A DNA stretch of 64,000 bases from Brachypodium distachyon. Its lineage: Eukaryota > Streptophyta > Magnoliopsida > Poales > Poaceae. Position 1 is the first letter of the stretch. Each line of letters starts with the position of its first letter. Below are positions 1 through 12,072 of the stretch, in pieces. The notes below the pieces were generated by a model, which was given only the letters and a program-made list of their open reading frames with translations, searched no databases and was not told where the DNA came from. The translations under genes were made by a program, and so were the position numbers. The DNA is taken from NCBI RefSeq assembly GCF_000005505.3, contig NC_016131.3:67294355-67358354 (forward strand). The letters run 5' to 3'.

Positions 1-2288
1 AACAGTTCTACTGAGGAAGATTGATTTCCTGGAGTCTTGCTGAGAATCGGAGATGAAGCTAGGTACATATCCCCTTGTGGACACTTTCTTCTGGTTCTCT
101 TTCTGTCCTTTAGCAGTTGATTTCCCTATAAAGTGGATATATTGCATGAGAATAGAAGAACTATATAATAACCAACTTTATATTGTGGTAAAAATATGAA
201 GAGGAACAAGCAGAATAGCTGTCTAACTGACCAATGTTTCTACAAATGTTTTCATTCTCCGAGGCCTCAGATGCAGCTTTGAAGCACTGCAGCTAAATTT
301 TTCGAGCAGAGACCACCTGCATAAAACCCACTTATTAATATCTCATTATTTCCATGCAATGTAAAAGAAACAACACGGCGTCAAATGAAAAGGAATGCTT
401 ATTAGCAACAGATAATGCCTCTCCCTTCTTACACATAGACAAGAGGGAATTTTGCCTGTGAATAAGCAATTACCCTATCTATAAAACAAGCCCATACTTG
501 GTGGCTAAATATTGTTCTCAATAAGAATTCTTTCTTTGTTCAAGCAGATGTATTATGTAATGCATGACTAAGAGAAACCTATAAAAATCTCATCAAATTA
601 ATCATGATTCAGTAATAACATAAACACATACAGCGGAACATAAAACAACATAAGTAAATATGAATAGGTGTTCACAACAGCACTATAGAGGCCTCACAGT
701 TACAGCTCCTAACATTAAAATAAATATGAAAAGGTGGGGCAAAATATATCACATGATTTGTAAGTTAAAAAGACAACCTAAAGTCCAAGAGTCTGGGGAA
801 AATAATATGACAGAAATGTAGCTCGGAAACACTGTGAGACCAACTACCAGTTTTCTTGTACCATGCTATATAAATTAAACTAACAGTAGCTTAAACAACA
901 TCTTATCACATCAATTGCATATCATAAGGGCTCATTCAGTTACCAGCGGAGCATAGCAGCAATGGTGTCCTTGGAGTTTCTTGCATCAAGTGAGAATTCA
1001 GGACCCAGAATTTTCTTCATGCGTCTAACAAGGCGATAGTAATAATGTCTGACCTGTATTGCAGCAGAAGTGTGGAACCTTGAGGCTAATGGCAAAGTAC
1101 CACACATTTTCTAGTTCATACATCTTTCACAATTATGCTGGCCATGTGATGGTGTAAATCAATGAGACAATAAAGTACATGTTACCACACAAAGTTAGAA
1201 AACCAAATTTGTATTCTTGGCAATTGCCAGGACAACATGCATCATGGCAAAATGCCTCAAGCTGCTGACCACATAGGGTGCTAAGATATTGAGGCATGTG
1301 CCTTGCAGACAAACATGGTTCCAGCAAAATAGAAACAAAAGACTGAATAAGATTTCGAGACATGGTGGTGTGTTTCTGCATCTCATGATCTGGGTTTGAG
1401 TTGTCCATCACCACAAAACTTGAAAGGAAGTAATAAAACAAAGCGAAATCAGCCACAGGCGGGGAGGGTGAATGGCTGCAAGTAAAGAGGGAGATCAGCT
1501 ACAAGTGAAATGCTCATCCTCATTGGATTAAGATGAAGATTGTGATCCTCGCTCGCTGCAACCCTTCCCCAGCTACCGCAGGAGAAACATAACTACATAA
1601 TGAATAATGGCTTCAAACTATGGGGATACTGGTGCTATGTCATCAAACAACAAAGCCGTTGGTAATAAATAAGATTTCCAAGATGCCAGTTGCATCCAGA
1701 TTTTCAACATAAAGTGCCATTACTCAATTCTATTTGGTCACCAAAATGAGAGGCTCATACACAATTAAATTTACAGTATCACATGTATGTTAATCTCCTT
1801 AGAAAATCCTAATTCAGTTCAATACAGCCTGTTAAAAATCACAGGAATATCTTGGTGGAAGGTGGTGTACCTGATCCTTATTTTTGCTCTGGACACGGAG
1901 TGTAATCTTCTCAAAATTCTACCAAAAACAAGGACACTGTGTTATCCATCTATCATTTAGCACGCGCACTAAGTAGTTTGCAGAACACAGCGTAACATTG
2001 CATCCAGAACTTATGCTTCTTACTTTTCCTACTTGGCGAAGAGCATTGAAGAAACTCTCTTCCTCCTGGTGTGTCCATGCGGCCCATTGGCGAGTTGGCT
2101 TTTTCGCTATGAGAACGGACATCGCACAAAAAGATAAACGAGGAGTTTAAGAGAAAATCTCCAAAATAGTTTTGGGGAAGAGACGAACCAGGCTTCTGAT
2201 CGGGATCGGATGCCCGTAGCAGAGTGGCTAATGGAAAATCAACAGGCTGAGGGGGCGGACTCATCTCTTCGGACGCCTCCTTCTCCAT
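1..2288 (-). CDS. TSL-kinase interacting protein 1-like (SANT/Myb) gene, 5' part, runs off left edge
   Basis: Six exons can be joined with GT-AG introns and consistent phase: 2288-2189, 2106-2024, 1918-1871, 1053-944, 316-232, and 125 to below 1. The start is the ATG at 2288; no in-frame ATG lies upstream before the reading becomes implausible. Exons 2-4 encode a SANT/Myb-like domain: TRQWAAWTHQEEESFFNALR, then NFEKITLRVQSKNKDQ, then VRHYYYRLVRRMKKILGPEF. Exon 5 adds WSLLEKFSCSASKLHLRPRR and exon 6 a basic stretch, NQLLKDRKRTRRK. From memory this architecture matches plant TKI1, a nuclear protein found as a partner of the TOUSLED kinase and related to Myb/SANT chromatin proteins. The family assignment rests on remembered similarity; exon structure and open frames are seen directly. 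The C-terminal part lies outside the window. Retained introns give several short spurious frames. Confidence 0.82.
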
Positions 2289-3354
2289 GGCATTCGCAGC
2301 CACAAATATCTCGTAATTCTCTGATTTGATTTGACGCGGAAAAAAATCGAATATTTAGGAAACAGAAGAACGAATCGAAGAATTAAATGGGCTGAGGAAG
2401 AGGAAGAGACTAACCGTGGTGCCGATCGGAGAGAGCCGTCAGTGGATTTCGATTTGGCAGAAAATATTCTACAGTTTGAGGAAATTTGAGATTGGGGAGT
2501 TAGGGATTTGGAGGAATTGGGGAAAATTAGGCAATGAAATGATGAGTGCAGTCGGTGAAAGAGGGATCGGTCGCCACCTGTCCCTTCTTTTTGATCGCAC
2601 GGCTATTCTTCTTCCGTGCACACTATCCAAACAAACCTACGTCATGACGTGGTATTAGCAAGGCGGAACAGAGATTACTCAGATTAGCGTCAGGAGACAG
2701 AGAGAGCGGCATCGAGTCCCTAGCAGCTTCGAGACAAAAAGGTCTTTGGAGACTCCTGTAATGGATTGTCTTCCACGAATATGCATTATGCAATGGTTGA
2801 AATTGATCTAGGGAAGTTTTATTCAAATCAGTTGACACCTGAATGAGCCCCTATGTGGGAGTTTAGTCCCTACCGAGCAAAATATTGTAAAAGGAACCGT
2901 AAATTGGAAATGAGGAAGGATGCCGTCACGATGGTCGTAGCGTGACAATCACATGTCACATATACATGTTCGAACCTCGGGCAAGTGCGGTGCATCCCAT
3001 TAAACAAAATAATGATGATTTAATCTAAGTATCTGGCTCATAACCGCATTACTCTTTGACAAATGATATTGTCACCTTTTTCTGTGTATTCTTACCAGCC
3101 TGATATAAACCATAAACTACCGAGGACAATTTGTGTAGTAACACTGCGATTCTAAGGAGAGAATAAACTCAAAAGTTTTATAGAAGCTGAGAAAAGAAGA
3201 TCGCATTAAAGCACCCCAATAGTGTGACAAGAGTTAAATGGTAAGAGACACATAATATTTTTTTTCATGAGGTGGAAGAAAGAGGAGGAAACAGAACAAG
3301 GCAATGTTGTTTTATCGACAATTTAGATGACATCTTTTTTAATGGTAAAGATAG
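2289..3354. other. Upstream region of the TKI1-like gene, no gene seen
   Basis: About 1.07 kb. The first 130 bases upstream of the ATG are the probable leader and promoter of the TKI1-like gene. No open frame resembles a known protein. A short stretch around 2935-2980 contains GTTCGAACC and could be a decayed tRNA-derived SINE (see findings). Confidence 0.5.
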
Positions 3355-3828
3355 TTACATCGACAATGGGGTGTCGAATGAAATCAGGGTGTCTTCTTTC
3401 CATACATCTGATGGAGACAATCTAGCCCTATGAGCTATTTCATTTGCCACAACGTTTGTTTCCCTTGGAGAAAACTCAAAAGAGCTCTTAGCCATATTGC
3501 GACACTCACCAACCACAGCTGCCGCTGGTCTGTAAGAAACACCTCCCGTATTCATGATCTCCGTCAGTTCCGTACTACAGGTTTTTACCACCAGACGGGT
3601 ACGGCCCATCTCGACTGCCAACTGCAGTTCTTGCAGGAGATCATATGACTCGGCACATAGCACATCTGGAGCATAGAGTAAAGCGTGGCTGGATGCTGCA
3701 ACGAATTGTCCTCGCGTATCTCTCAGAACCACGCCCGTGGAGCTGGTCACGTCGTGCTCGTTGAACCCAACATCAGTATTAAGCTTCATGATTCTCCTCA
3801 ACGGTCTCTCCCATACTTGCTTCTTCAA
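3355..3828 (-). pseudogene. LINE-type RNase H (RVT_3) domain remnant
   Basis: An open frame of about 157 codons on the minus strand lacks an ATG at its 5' end; it is preceded by an in-frame stop and first shows Met at MKLNTDVGF. The order W-RP--MKLNTD, a central AES motif, LVVKTCSTEL and a terminal RETNVVANEIAHRAR follows the RNase H domain found at the C-terminus of plant non-LTR retrotransposon polyproteins. The usual VETDC segment reads VVKTCS, so one of the expected catalytic aspartates appears lost. Downstream of the stop on the minus strand is CTTTACCATTAAAAAA, consistent with a LINE 3' end and short A tail. Probably a 5'-truncated, inactive insertion; a domesticated RNase H-like gene is a less likely alternative. 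Confidence 0.65.
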
Positions 3829-4193
3829 AAACGATTTACGTCACGTCATATGCTTTGACGAGTTCATAGCCAGCATCGTGATCGCCGTTGCTGCGCGAAT
3901 GGGACTTTGGATTTTCTACTCGTTTGATAAACAACTATGGGAAATAAAATTGACATGAGAAGAAGAAATACAAACTTCTAATCATTCAAATCAGATTCAT
4001 GAAGAAAGTATTACACCTTGGAGATCTAAAACTCAAGCTACCATATCCAACATTACATGGATGCACAATTCATTCCTCGTGCCAGACTAACGGAACACAA
4101 AGCAGATTGGTACTGAACTACCAAACATTGTCGTGACAATGAAGACAGCAAAATGCCCCGTCAGAAAGTAGCGCCCAGAATGCCGGAATAAAT

Positions 4194-7100
4194 CTACCTC
4201 CTGACCGGAGGTGCACCGCCCCGTCCGACTGGACCGCCGCCACGACCGCCAGCAGCCTACATGAATTGGTAGGTAAAGCGTTAGGAACTGCAAGTGATAT
4301 GTGATGAATGAACTACAGCGCTAAACAGAGTTTAGATCAGAATGAGCAAGCACCTGAGCCATCAAGGTCCTAAATAAACACATATACACAAATTCTTGGA
4401 ATATTCTTTAATTTCTCTAAAAAGTTACTTTGGTTTTCAGTATCATCTTAACTCCATGTGTTTTAGTCCTCTGCTCAATTAGTGATTAGTATAAGTTCCA
4501 CCACTGCAAGAATTTGGTAATTAGGGATCTACGAATTTAGGATGATAATTCTATTCAGGTCGGGATCTTCAAATTTTATTATTACACAGCAAGCAAGCTT
4601 CAACTCTCAAAGGGAGATTTGACCAAACAAAGGGAGGGCAAAGGAACAATAGTACAGTAATATTCAGATTAAATAAACACACCTCCCTCCATTCCTAGAA
4701 GGAAATCTACGTTATCACTGTGAATAAATGGCCTAGCATTTTAAATCCAGAACGCCGGGTTAATAACTGCTCCAGAAATGGGACAAGAGAACCTTAGAAC
4801 TTGTTCACACTAAGCCGACAACAACAAGAGAATACTGTTTTATCAATATGAATGAATGACCTGGAAGTAAACCAAAAGGTCAAGCTAAAGAATTGCTTGC
4901 TCAAGCGGTGCGTTCTTCCTAGTTCCTAGAGGTCCTGGTCCCAGTGTTCCTCCTGCAGCTGTTGCTTGGTCGTGAGCTCCCTTTTTTTGGTGTGGCTGCC
5001 CATGGGCACTCGTGGTGCTTCAGGCCTTGGAGGCTTGGATCCATTGTTTCCCATGCTGTTCTAGGTCCAGGTTAGCTAGGGCTCAGTCATAGGTCGTTCG
5101 GTGAGGTCAGTCATTCCTTTTCTTTTCCTTGCACAACCACTGGTGGTTGCAGAGCTCATATTGTAAATCTTTGCATATGCTCGTTTGCGCTATCTTAGAG
5201 CTTTCTTCTTAATGGAAGTGGCAAGTTCCCAGGCGTGCTCGAGATAAAAAGCCAAAGAATTGCCGCAGTGACAGAACAGAGAGTACAAAGGTATCCAGGA
5301 AAGGTTCAACTACCTTACTGACATAAGCCCCTGCTGGGAACAACTCAGTCCCAAATTCATGTAAGGGATGCATGTTTGTTCATATGGTATTAAGGGCTCC
5401 ACAAGTTCTGTATATTTGAGAGCATGTCCTATTTGTACAAATTCTCCTTATTAAAAAAAATAATGAAACAAAATGGCCAATAATCACCGTTCTCCTTGTG
5501 GTAAATATGGGAAGGAATTTAAAAAAAATAGAAGATAGCCTATGTTCTCAAATATATTATCTCCTAACTTTGTTTGTTACGAGGGTTCGGATTTCGGCCA
5601 GAAGATTGCATCTCATCCTCACCGCAAACCCTCCTCTCTCTTTTTTTTGTTACAGATATCAAGCTTTGCTCTTCTACCAATCCCAAGACATTTATATAGT
5701 ATATTAATATGTCACAATACCAATAGACTAAAAACCTTAAACCATGATTCAGTAACCGAATAATTCTAGTAAGGTTGAACACATGCATTATCAATTTAAC
5801 TCACTTCCTAACATGAGAAGTCTGTATCACCAAACTGATGTCGACTGAAATACTTGATCAGCTGACAGAGTTCTGTAGTGCAGCCTCAGAGGATCAAGGC
5901 CAAGAAACAACAATCTACAGAATGTTTACCCCCTAAATCCTGAAATTCTAGAGTAAACACCATCTGAACATGGCATACTCCCAGATTAACCTTCCATCGG
6001 CAAAACTCTATTGCATTCCATCCAACCCACTATCACATGACAGTACGCAACAGCATGTTCACTCTAATGCAGCTGCATGCTCAGATCATAATAAAGATGC
6101 TTTCGTAAAGCATCTTCATATAGAACTATAGGAGAAAGGATGCATTTTATCCCATGAAAATATATCCATGAGGAGAGCTTCTAATGGTTCATAGCAGGCC
6201 ACAACAAAATACAGAACATAAGATGTTTGACAATCATAACATAAACACAAAGCATTATGGCCACACAACCATGATAGCCATGCAACAATATTCTAAGTAC
6301 TCATCAGAGATCTCCCTTACTCTTCACATCGAAAACAATATTGAATTGTCTAAGGACAACACAAGACAATACTGATCAATCCATAGATTTTAGTTAAATC
6401 TAGTTATGCTCGAAGCCATCACCAAAAAGTAAACTCCAGAAACATTAAATGTGACTAACCAAAATAGTACCGGCACTCTAGCTGTTCACCAGCAAGACAG
6501 GTTTGTCCTATTTTATTCATCTTTGACACATTCAATAGTGCATCGTCAAAATCATGCAAGCAAATTCACACTGATTATATAGAAAATTATAAGCAATACC
6601 TCGTTTAAAAAGTATTTGCCATGTTGCCTTCGGAAAGATGAACGCACAGTGCTCACTACATAATTTCCATTTGTTCAAGAGAATATAGTAATTGCATTTT
6701 CTTTTACACCTTTTGGCACACACCCGATATGGTCATCATGTAATAAATGCAAGAAAAAGAGGCAAAGCTATCTTAATGAAATAAACAATAAGGTTCATAG
6801 GAAGAGGCAATTACCCGAGCATGCATTGCAACCGCATGCCCACGACCAACTCCAATAGCTGATCCTTTGCCCTAAACAAGAAAAACAAAATATCACCACA
6901 ATCATGCACCGTCCGGCCACCATCTTTGCATCATGAAAAAGCCTTTACAAAAAAATCATCATGAAAAAACAATAAACGGATAAAGGAAGCACCAACCCTA
7001 ATCCTTGCTTCCAAGCGCTTGAACATTGGAGCGTTCTTGAGCATATCTGGTATAATCATAAACCTGAAATTACACACCCGCCATCAGGTAGTATGAAGAA

Positions 7101-7498
7101 AAATGAGGCCGCCACAACTCAACAGCAACCCCCACGCCTACTGGATTCTTGAATTACCTCACTCTGCTCCCTCTGATGAAGACGTGCTCGAGCTGAGATA
7201 CCTTTCCATCCTACAAATTAACAAAAAACCAAGTGACAAATTACCGAGCCAGCACAGGCACAGGCAGGACACTCTTGCTCACGAAATCAGCGGGGATATG
7301 GCCCCCGATCTGAAGGCAGGCAGGCGTAGGGCGGGCATACCTTGGCGGTGAAGGAGATATTCTCGAGCTGGCAGTTCCAGTTGTCCTCGCACTCGAGCAT
7401 GGAGCGCGGTACACCTCGCCGGTCTTGAGCTCCACCGTCACCACGTGCCCCGCCGCCTCGTGCAGCAGCTTCACGGGGATCCCCAGGCTCCGGCTCAT
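4194..7498 (-). CDS. SmD3: Small nuclear ribonucleoprotein Sm-D3, with an exon-1 frameshift
   Basis: Core Sm ring subunit of spliceosomal snRNPs. Exons: 7498-7341, 7210-7158, 7063-6997, 6871-6815, 4256-4194 (stop TAG 4196-4194); all introns are GT-AG. Exon 1 starts [20 protein letters not shown] (Sm1 fold); exons 2-3 give [18 protein letters not shown] and [20 protein letters not shown] (Sm2 region); the last exon is a Gly/Arg-rich tail ending APPVRR. Expected length is 132 residues. However, exon 1 is 158 nt instead of the 159 needed: at 7401-7408 one base is missing after the Tyr-Arg codons (TACCGCGCTCC), so the frame shifts just before the conserved [13 protein letters not shown] segment, which is intact in the +1 frame. 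Either a sequence error or a disabled copy. The last intron (2558 bp) carries a LINE insertion. Confidence 0.9.
4897..5248 (+). mobile_element. 5'-truncated LINE fragment in the SmD3 intron
   Basis: The segment ends with a LINE-like 3' tail (TTCTTCTTAATGGAAGTGGC ... GTGCTCGAGATAAAA). It is bracketed by a 15-bp target-site duplication with one mismatch, aagctaaagaattgc at 4882-4896 and aagccaaagaattgc at 5249-5263. No coding frame remains. It lies antisense to the host gene, inside its last intron. Confidence 0.65.
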
Positions 7499-7884
7499 CT
7501 TCCCCCTCCTCTCTCTCCTCTCCTCTCCCTCGCCGCTAAAACCCCAGGTTCGCACCGGGAGGCGGCTGGACACGAAGCAAAGACTGAAGAAAAAACAATG
7601 CTGTTGGGACTATGTGGGCTTTTACTAAATTGCAGCCCAGTTGTTCAGCGGGCTTTCGGGCCGGCAGAAGGAGCTGCCGCAAAGCCCAGAAAACGACCGC
7701 ATCGAATCACTTTGCGACGAAGCAAAATAGCGGAGGCGGAAGGAAACCGACGACACTTTTATCCACCTGTTCACCCACCTCGCAGCGACTAGACGCGCAT
7801 TCATTTCACACGCCTACACAGATCGGAGGAACCGAGGACCCAACTCCCAAGTCGCGCGAGAAAGTTCTAGAGACAGAGGTTGAG
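7499..7884. promoter_or_regulatory. Short divergent intergenic region between SmD3 and the BAP31-like gene
   Basis: Only 386 bp separate the two head-to-head start codons, so the leaders and promoters of both genes must share this stretch. It is pyrimidine-rich on the plus strand next to SmD3 (CTCTCTCCTCTCC). I see no clear TATA box, consistent with two broadly expressed housekeeping genes. A true bidirectional promoter is inferred from spacing only. Confidence 0.5.
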
Positions 7885-10800
7885 ATGGCGCTGCAGTGGA
7901 TGATCCTCGCGTGCGTGGTGGCGGCGGAGGCGGCGGTGGCCGCGCTGCTCACGCTCCCGGCGCCGCGGGCCGTGCGGGGACAGATCGTGGGGCTCACGTC
8001 GATGTTTCTGCAGCCCTTCGCGGGCGTGCTACCTTTCGCCGGCTTCCAGCTGCTCGGTTCGTGCCGGGGCCGCGGCCTTGCTGCTGAAACCGACGCGCGC
8101 AAAGCTCGCCTTGTTTCAGGCTCTGATGATAGGTTTTGCCTTTTCTGATTTGCAGATATATACTGGAAGAAGGAACACAGGCTGATGTGCACAACAGAGG
8201 TTTGCACCGCTGAGGAGCGTGTCCACTTCGAGAAAGCCGTAAGTGCATCGAGACTTTATACCCTGCCCCTGTTCGAATTTGGTAGTGTATTTCTAGGGTT
8301 TGTTGCCGTTCAGTTGAGTACAGATTCATAGGGGACTAAACGCTACTAGCATAGTTCCTAAATATAAGATGTTCTAGCTTTGTCCTAACTCCTAAGTCAA
8401 ACTTCTTAAATTTTGACCAAGTTTATAGTATCAGTGTACTAACATCTACGATATCAAATAAGTATACTATGAAATTATGTATGATGATGGATTAAAACTA
8501 ATTTAGAGTTGTAAATGTTGAGAGATTTTTCTATAAACTTAGTCAAACTTCTTTGACTTGGGACAATGCTAGAATATTTTATACGGAGTATTTACTAACA
8601 GAGGGAGTATTTGCTTTCTGCCTAATTCTTTTGGCTCTCTTTTTTTTGCGAGAATCTACCTTGTCTTTTAGTTGCAAGTGTGAAGATGACTAAATTGGGC
8701 AAATGATGTAGTTTGAAGGCCAGATCATAGTTGTTTCACATGTTTCCATGGAATTTATTGGTAATCTGACCTTCATTTTGATAAGCTGTGTGACTGTGTC
8801 GCCACCCCTTCAGTTAGATTATTCCTTCCTTCATATTGTGAAGGCTTTAGCAGAAGCTGAAATTTTCACTGTTGATATAAACAAGGGCTTGAGACTCAGA
8901 AGACATATAATAGCACAATTTGGAATTGGAGTATAAGGAGTAAACATATTTGTGCTCAATGCATCATGTCTTTGCGTCCATGTTAGTGACTAGGTCAAGG
9001 AGAAAATGATAGTGTGATTGTCCGACTTTCTAGATTAGCAGAAGCTTCAGCCATTATTTGTCAAAGAGGGCTCTGGACCTACTGGTTCTGTCTATTGCTG
9101 CAACCATCTTGGTAGAAATACTTGAACAATTCCCATACGCTGTAACTAATTAAAAGATGACTGCAAGTTTTGGATATAGTTATACCACCGTTTGTGTCAA
9201 ATTAAATCACCTTTAAGTCGCTCTCATCTCAAACATTTATGTCAAATCCAATGTGTTGTGGCAACAAAGTGACGGACCCCAGCCACCGATTCACATCTAT
9301 ATAAGAGTAAAGAATTTACTCGTCGAAATTAACATTACTCCCAACTATGTTCTCTTGAGGTTGGAGGAATCCTGGTGTTCCAAGTTAAAATATATATAGA
9401 ATTCCTCTGCCTGCATAATTTGCAGCTGGGTTGCATGAAATTACTGTTGGCAGGGGGATTGTTTTGAGATACATTTCTGTGAATCTGGAATAGCCTAGAC
9501 CCAGGGAACTTGGTACTGGAAAAGAACTCTTGTGCTTCTTTTTGCAGGAATTGTAGATGCACGATCTTGTTCACCATGTAGAAATGATGAGCAAAAAGAC
9601 CTTGTTGAGTATGACCGTTGCAGCGAATCACATGGTGCTGCCATGCCAAGCACCCCTTACCTAAAATTGAATGCAAACCTATGTTCTGCCTTGGGCCATG
9701 TCATCAGAGAAATGACAAACAATTGATTACTAGGTGATATCCATCTATCTGTTACAGATAATAGCATAATACCATCTTGAACACTTCTCGAGTTGGGTTG
9801 ATATCGAGATTGAGCATGGTAGTTCCTCAGTCAAGGGCATGTATAGGGCTTGGGCTATTTGGGGAGGGCCAAACAGCAACAGTCTGTTCTAGGCTGGTAT
9901 AAGGCTTTGATCTTGCTACAATAACTGCAGTTGAATTTTTTATCTCTTTGAACATTTATACTCCCTCCGGCCGGAATTACTTGTCGAAATATTACATGTA
10001 TCTAGACATTTTTTACACATAGATACATCCATATTTGGGCAAATTTGAGACAAGTAATACCGGTCGGAGGGAGTAGTATTCAATCCACTTCTTGTATGCT
10101 GAAAAGTAAAAAAGGAAATATCCGTTCAATGTTCTAATCAAAATATAACTGTCTTTAAACTTGCGTCCTGCATGGTGCTGGGGCTTTAATCTGGATTAAG
10201 GGTGTAATCTAAACGGTTTTCATAGTTTTAGGGGGTGGGGGTAACTTAAACCATTGTGGAGTTCAGGTTTGTAATCTAAACTTTGCTACAAGTTTAGGGG
10301 GTAATGTGGACTTATCACTTTATCAGCATTACATAAAATCTGTTATATGCATTTAGGGATGCAAGCAGTGGCCCATTTATCTCGCAGAAGACGTAATTTT
10401 GTTTGTAATGACTGCTTAATTTGTATTAGAGAGCAGTAGGATGCTTGATGTGTGGCGTGTTGCTTGTATGGCTTTATGCATAGCATGTTCGTAATCAGTT
10501 TACCTTCATAGTTAGCGGTTTCTGTTCGGCATATACGTTTGTCATCCTATTCAGGAAGAGTTAAAAGAGCCAATTGTAGTTCTTAACTGGATATTCCTTT
10601 TCTGTCAGAAAAAAGCAAGGATCAACCGATCATCAATAAGCTTATGCACCAACTAACTGTTTGGTCATTTTAAACTGTGTACAAAAGGACATTGTATCCT
10701 CTAGTTTCTTTATTTATCTCTGTTCTCAAAGTTTAAATGTTTCCTTGTGCAGATTTTCAAAGCCCAGAGGAATGTCATTCTTTGCGTTTCAGTATTCCTC

Positions 10801-10976
10801 CTCTATTGGTAAAGAAACACCCCTACATAGTCTGATGAACATAATCCCGATTCAGATTTTGTTTCTTATCCTTCATTTGTTATTTTGCTTGGGATAGGTC
10901 CATTTATCGTATTTGCAAGATCAACAAGGATATTAAGGCACTGGAGGAGATTGAAAAGCGTATCAAGGAAGAGTAA
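7885..10976 (+). CDS. BAP31/BAP29-like ER membrane protein (B-cell receptor-associated 31-like)
   Basis: Four exons, 7885-8056, 8156-8238, 10753-10808 and 10898-10976, join to a 129-residue protein with GT-AG introns and consistent phase. It begins MALQWMILACVVAAEAAVAA. Three hydrophobic segments are visible, about residues 2-24, 34-57 and 92-108. Between segments 2 and 3 is a conserved plant motif, DIYWKKEHRLMCTTEVCTAE. The charged C-terminus is KALEEIEKRIKEE. This is the short plant form of the Bap31 family, which in animals are ER membrane chaperone and sorting proteins; the plant role is not well defined. The second intron (2.5 kb) holds two miniature elements. A 3'-UTR intron with donor near 10993 and acceptor at 12072 is possible but not proven. 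Confidence 0.88.
8354..8609. mobile_element. Stowaway-like miniature element
   Basis: Begins GTTCCTAAATATAAG and ends GAGGGAGTA, with internal inverted similarity (CTAAGTCAAACTTCTT / ACTTCTTTGACTTGGGAC). The left terminus has lost its CTCCCTCC. Lies in intron 2 of the BAP31-like gene. Confidence 0.6.
9961..10073. mobile_element. Stowaway MITE, 113 bp
   Basis: Inverted termini CTCCCTCCGGCCGGAATTAC and GTAATACCGGTCGGAGGGAG with TA on both sides. Internal sequence matches the other ~113 bp copies in this window (ATACATCCATATTTGGGCAA). Lies in intron 2 of the BAP31-like gene. Confidence 0.85.
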
Positions 10977-11570
10977 ATTCATCTTAGTTTCATGTGAGTG
11001 ATTGAACATGACTATAAGCACTATAGATTTGTCCATTTAACTTAGACAGTGCATTTGCTAGCAAATGATATTTTGATGAGTTCAATATTTTAACCAACTA
11101 AGGAGAGCTTTACCTATGATCTTGAATCATTGCTCAAATCTGAGTATCATTTTTTTTGTAATTTGCGTTGACATGCTTAAAGGAGTAAATTATTGCTGAA
11201 TGATGTTCTTAAATCGTAACGAATCTTTAGCTCTTCCTAAATTGTGACTTAGATGATGTTCAGTAGATTCATTTATCGAAACAATGAAGTTCATTGATTC
11301 TGGTATGGGTTATCAAAATTGAACAAGACTTCATTGTTGGATGTCTAAACATGCTAATATGCAAACCATTGTTCACTGGCAAGCTTCTTTCCTCAAATGA
11401 TTCATTTACCAACAAGTGTATGTTCTTTGTTGTTTCTTGTATGGATACTTTATACTGCTTAAAGATTTGTTGTAGTAAAACAGCTTGAGCACAGCATACG
11501 TCTGACATGTCATATTAATATATGCCTTTCTAGTTTCATTATTTTTGGTAATCTAGTGAGCTTCCATATC

Positions 11571-11767
11571 CAGTGGTGGACCCAACTTTGTAATATTGGG
11601 TGGGGTAAATACTCTATTTTTAATATTGGGTGGGGCTAATACACTGCAGCTCTATTTTTTCTCTATTTTTCCCAATTATTTCTACTAGTAAAAAGGATTC
11701 AAAAATTATTGGGTGGGGCGGGCCCCACCCGAAGCCCCACCCGAACACCCGGCTGGGTCCGCCCCTG
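11571..11767. mobile_element. hAT-like MITE, 197 bp, with 8-bp target duplication
   Basis: Termini CAGTGGTGGACCCA and TGGGTCCGCCCCTG are inverted repeats matching at 12 of 14 positions. They are flanked by tccatatc (11563-11570) and cccatatc (11768-11775), an 8-bp duplication with one mismatch, as expected for hAT elements. Contains repeated TATTGGGTGGGG motifs. Lies 3' of the BAP31-like stop codon. Confidence 0.75.
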
Positions 11768-11982
11768 CCCATATCAAGTGATGTTTCGAGGGGAAAAGAG
11801 TGGATTGTTTATAGCTAGTTATTGGTTACGATGCAAGAAGGAAATGTTGCTATCCTGGCCTGCCTTTGGCTGACGTTGGAGATGTTATTCTAATAGTTTG
11901 GTTATTTTACAATTGAGGTTGATGTGCCCTTACTCGTTCATTCTACTTTATTTACATTTACTCAGTTAGTAATTTGCTAATC

Positions 11983-11998
11983 AGAGAGAGAGAGAGAG
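11983..11998. repeat. (AG)n microsatellite
   Basis: Eight AG units next to a local duplication described in findings. Confidence 0.9.
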
Positions 11999-12072
11999 GT
12001 TTTGAGTTACATATTTAACTTGTCTGCAGTGAGGTTTGAGTTACATATTTAACTTGTCTTCTGCTGCCGCAG

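Noticed and set aside
1133..1456. 107-codon minus frame in the TKI1-like gene
   Set aside because: Falls in an intron between well-supported exons.
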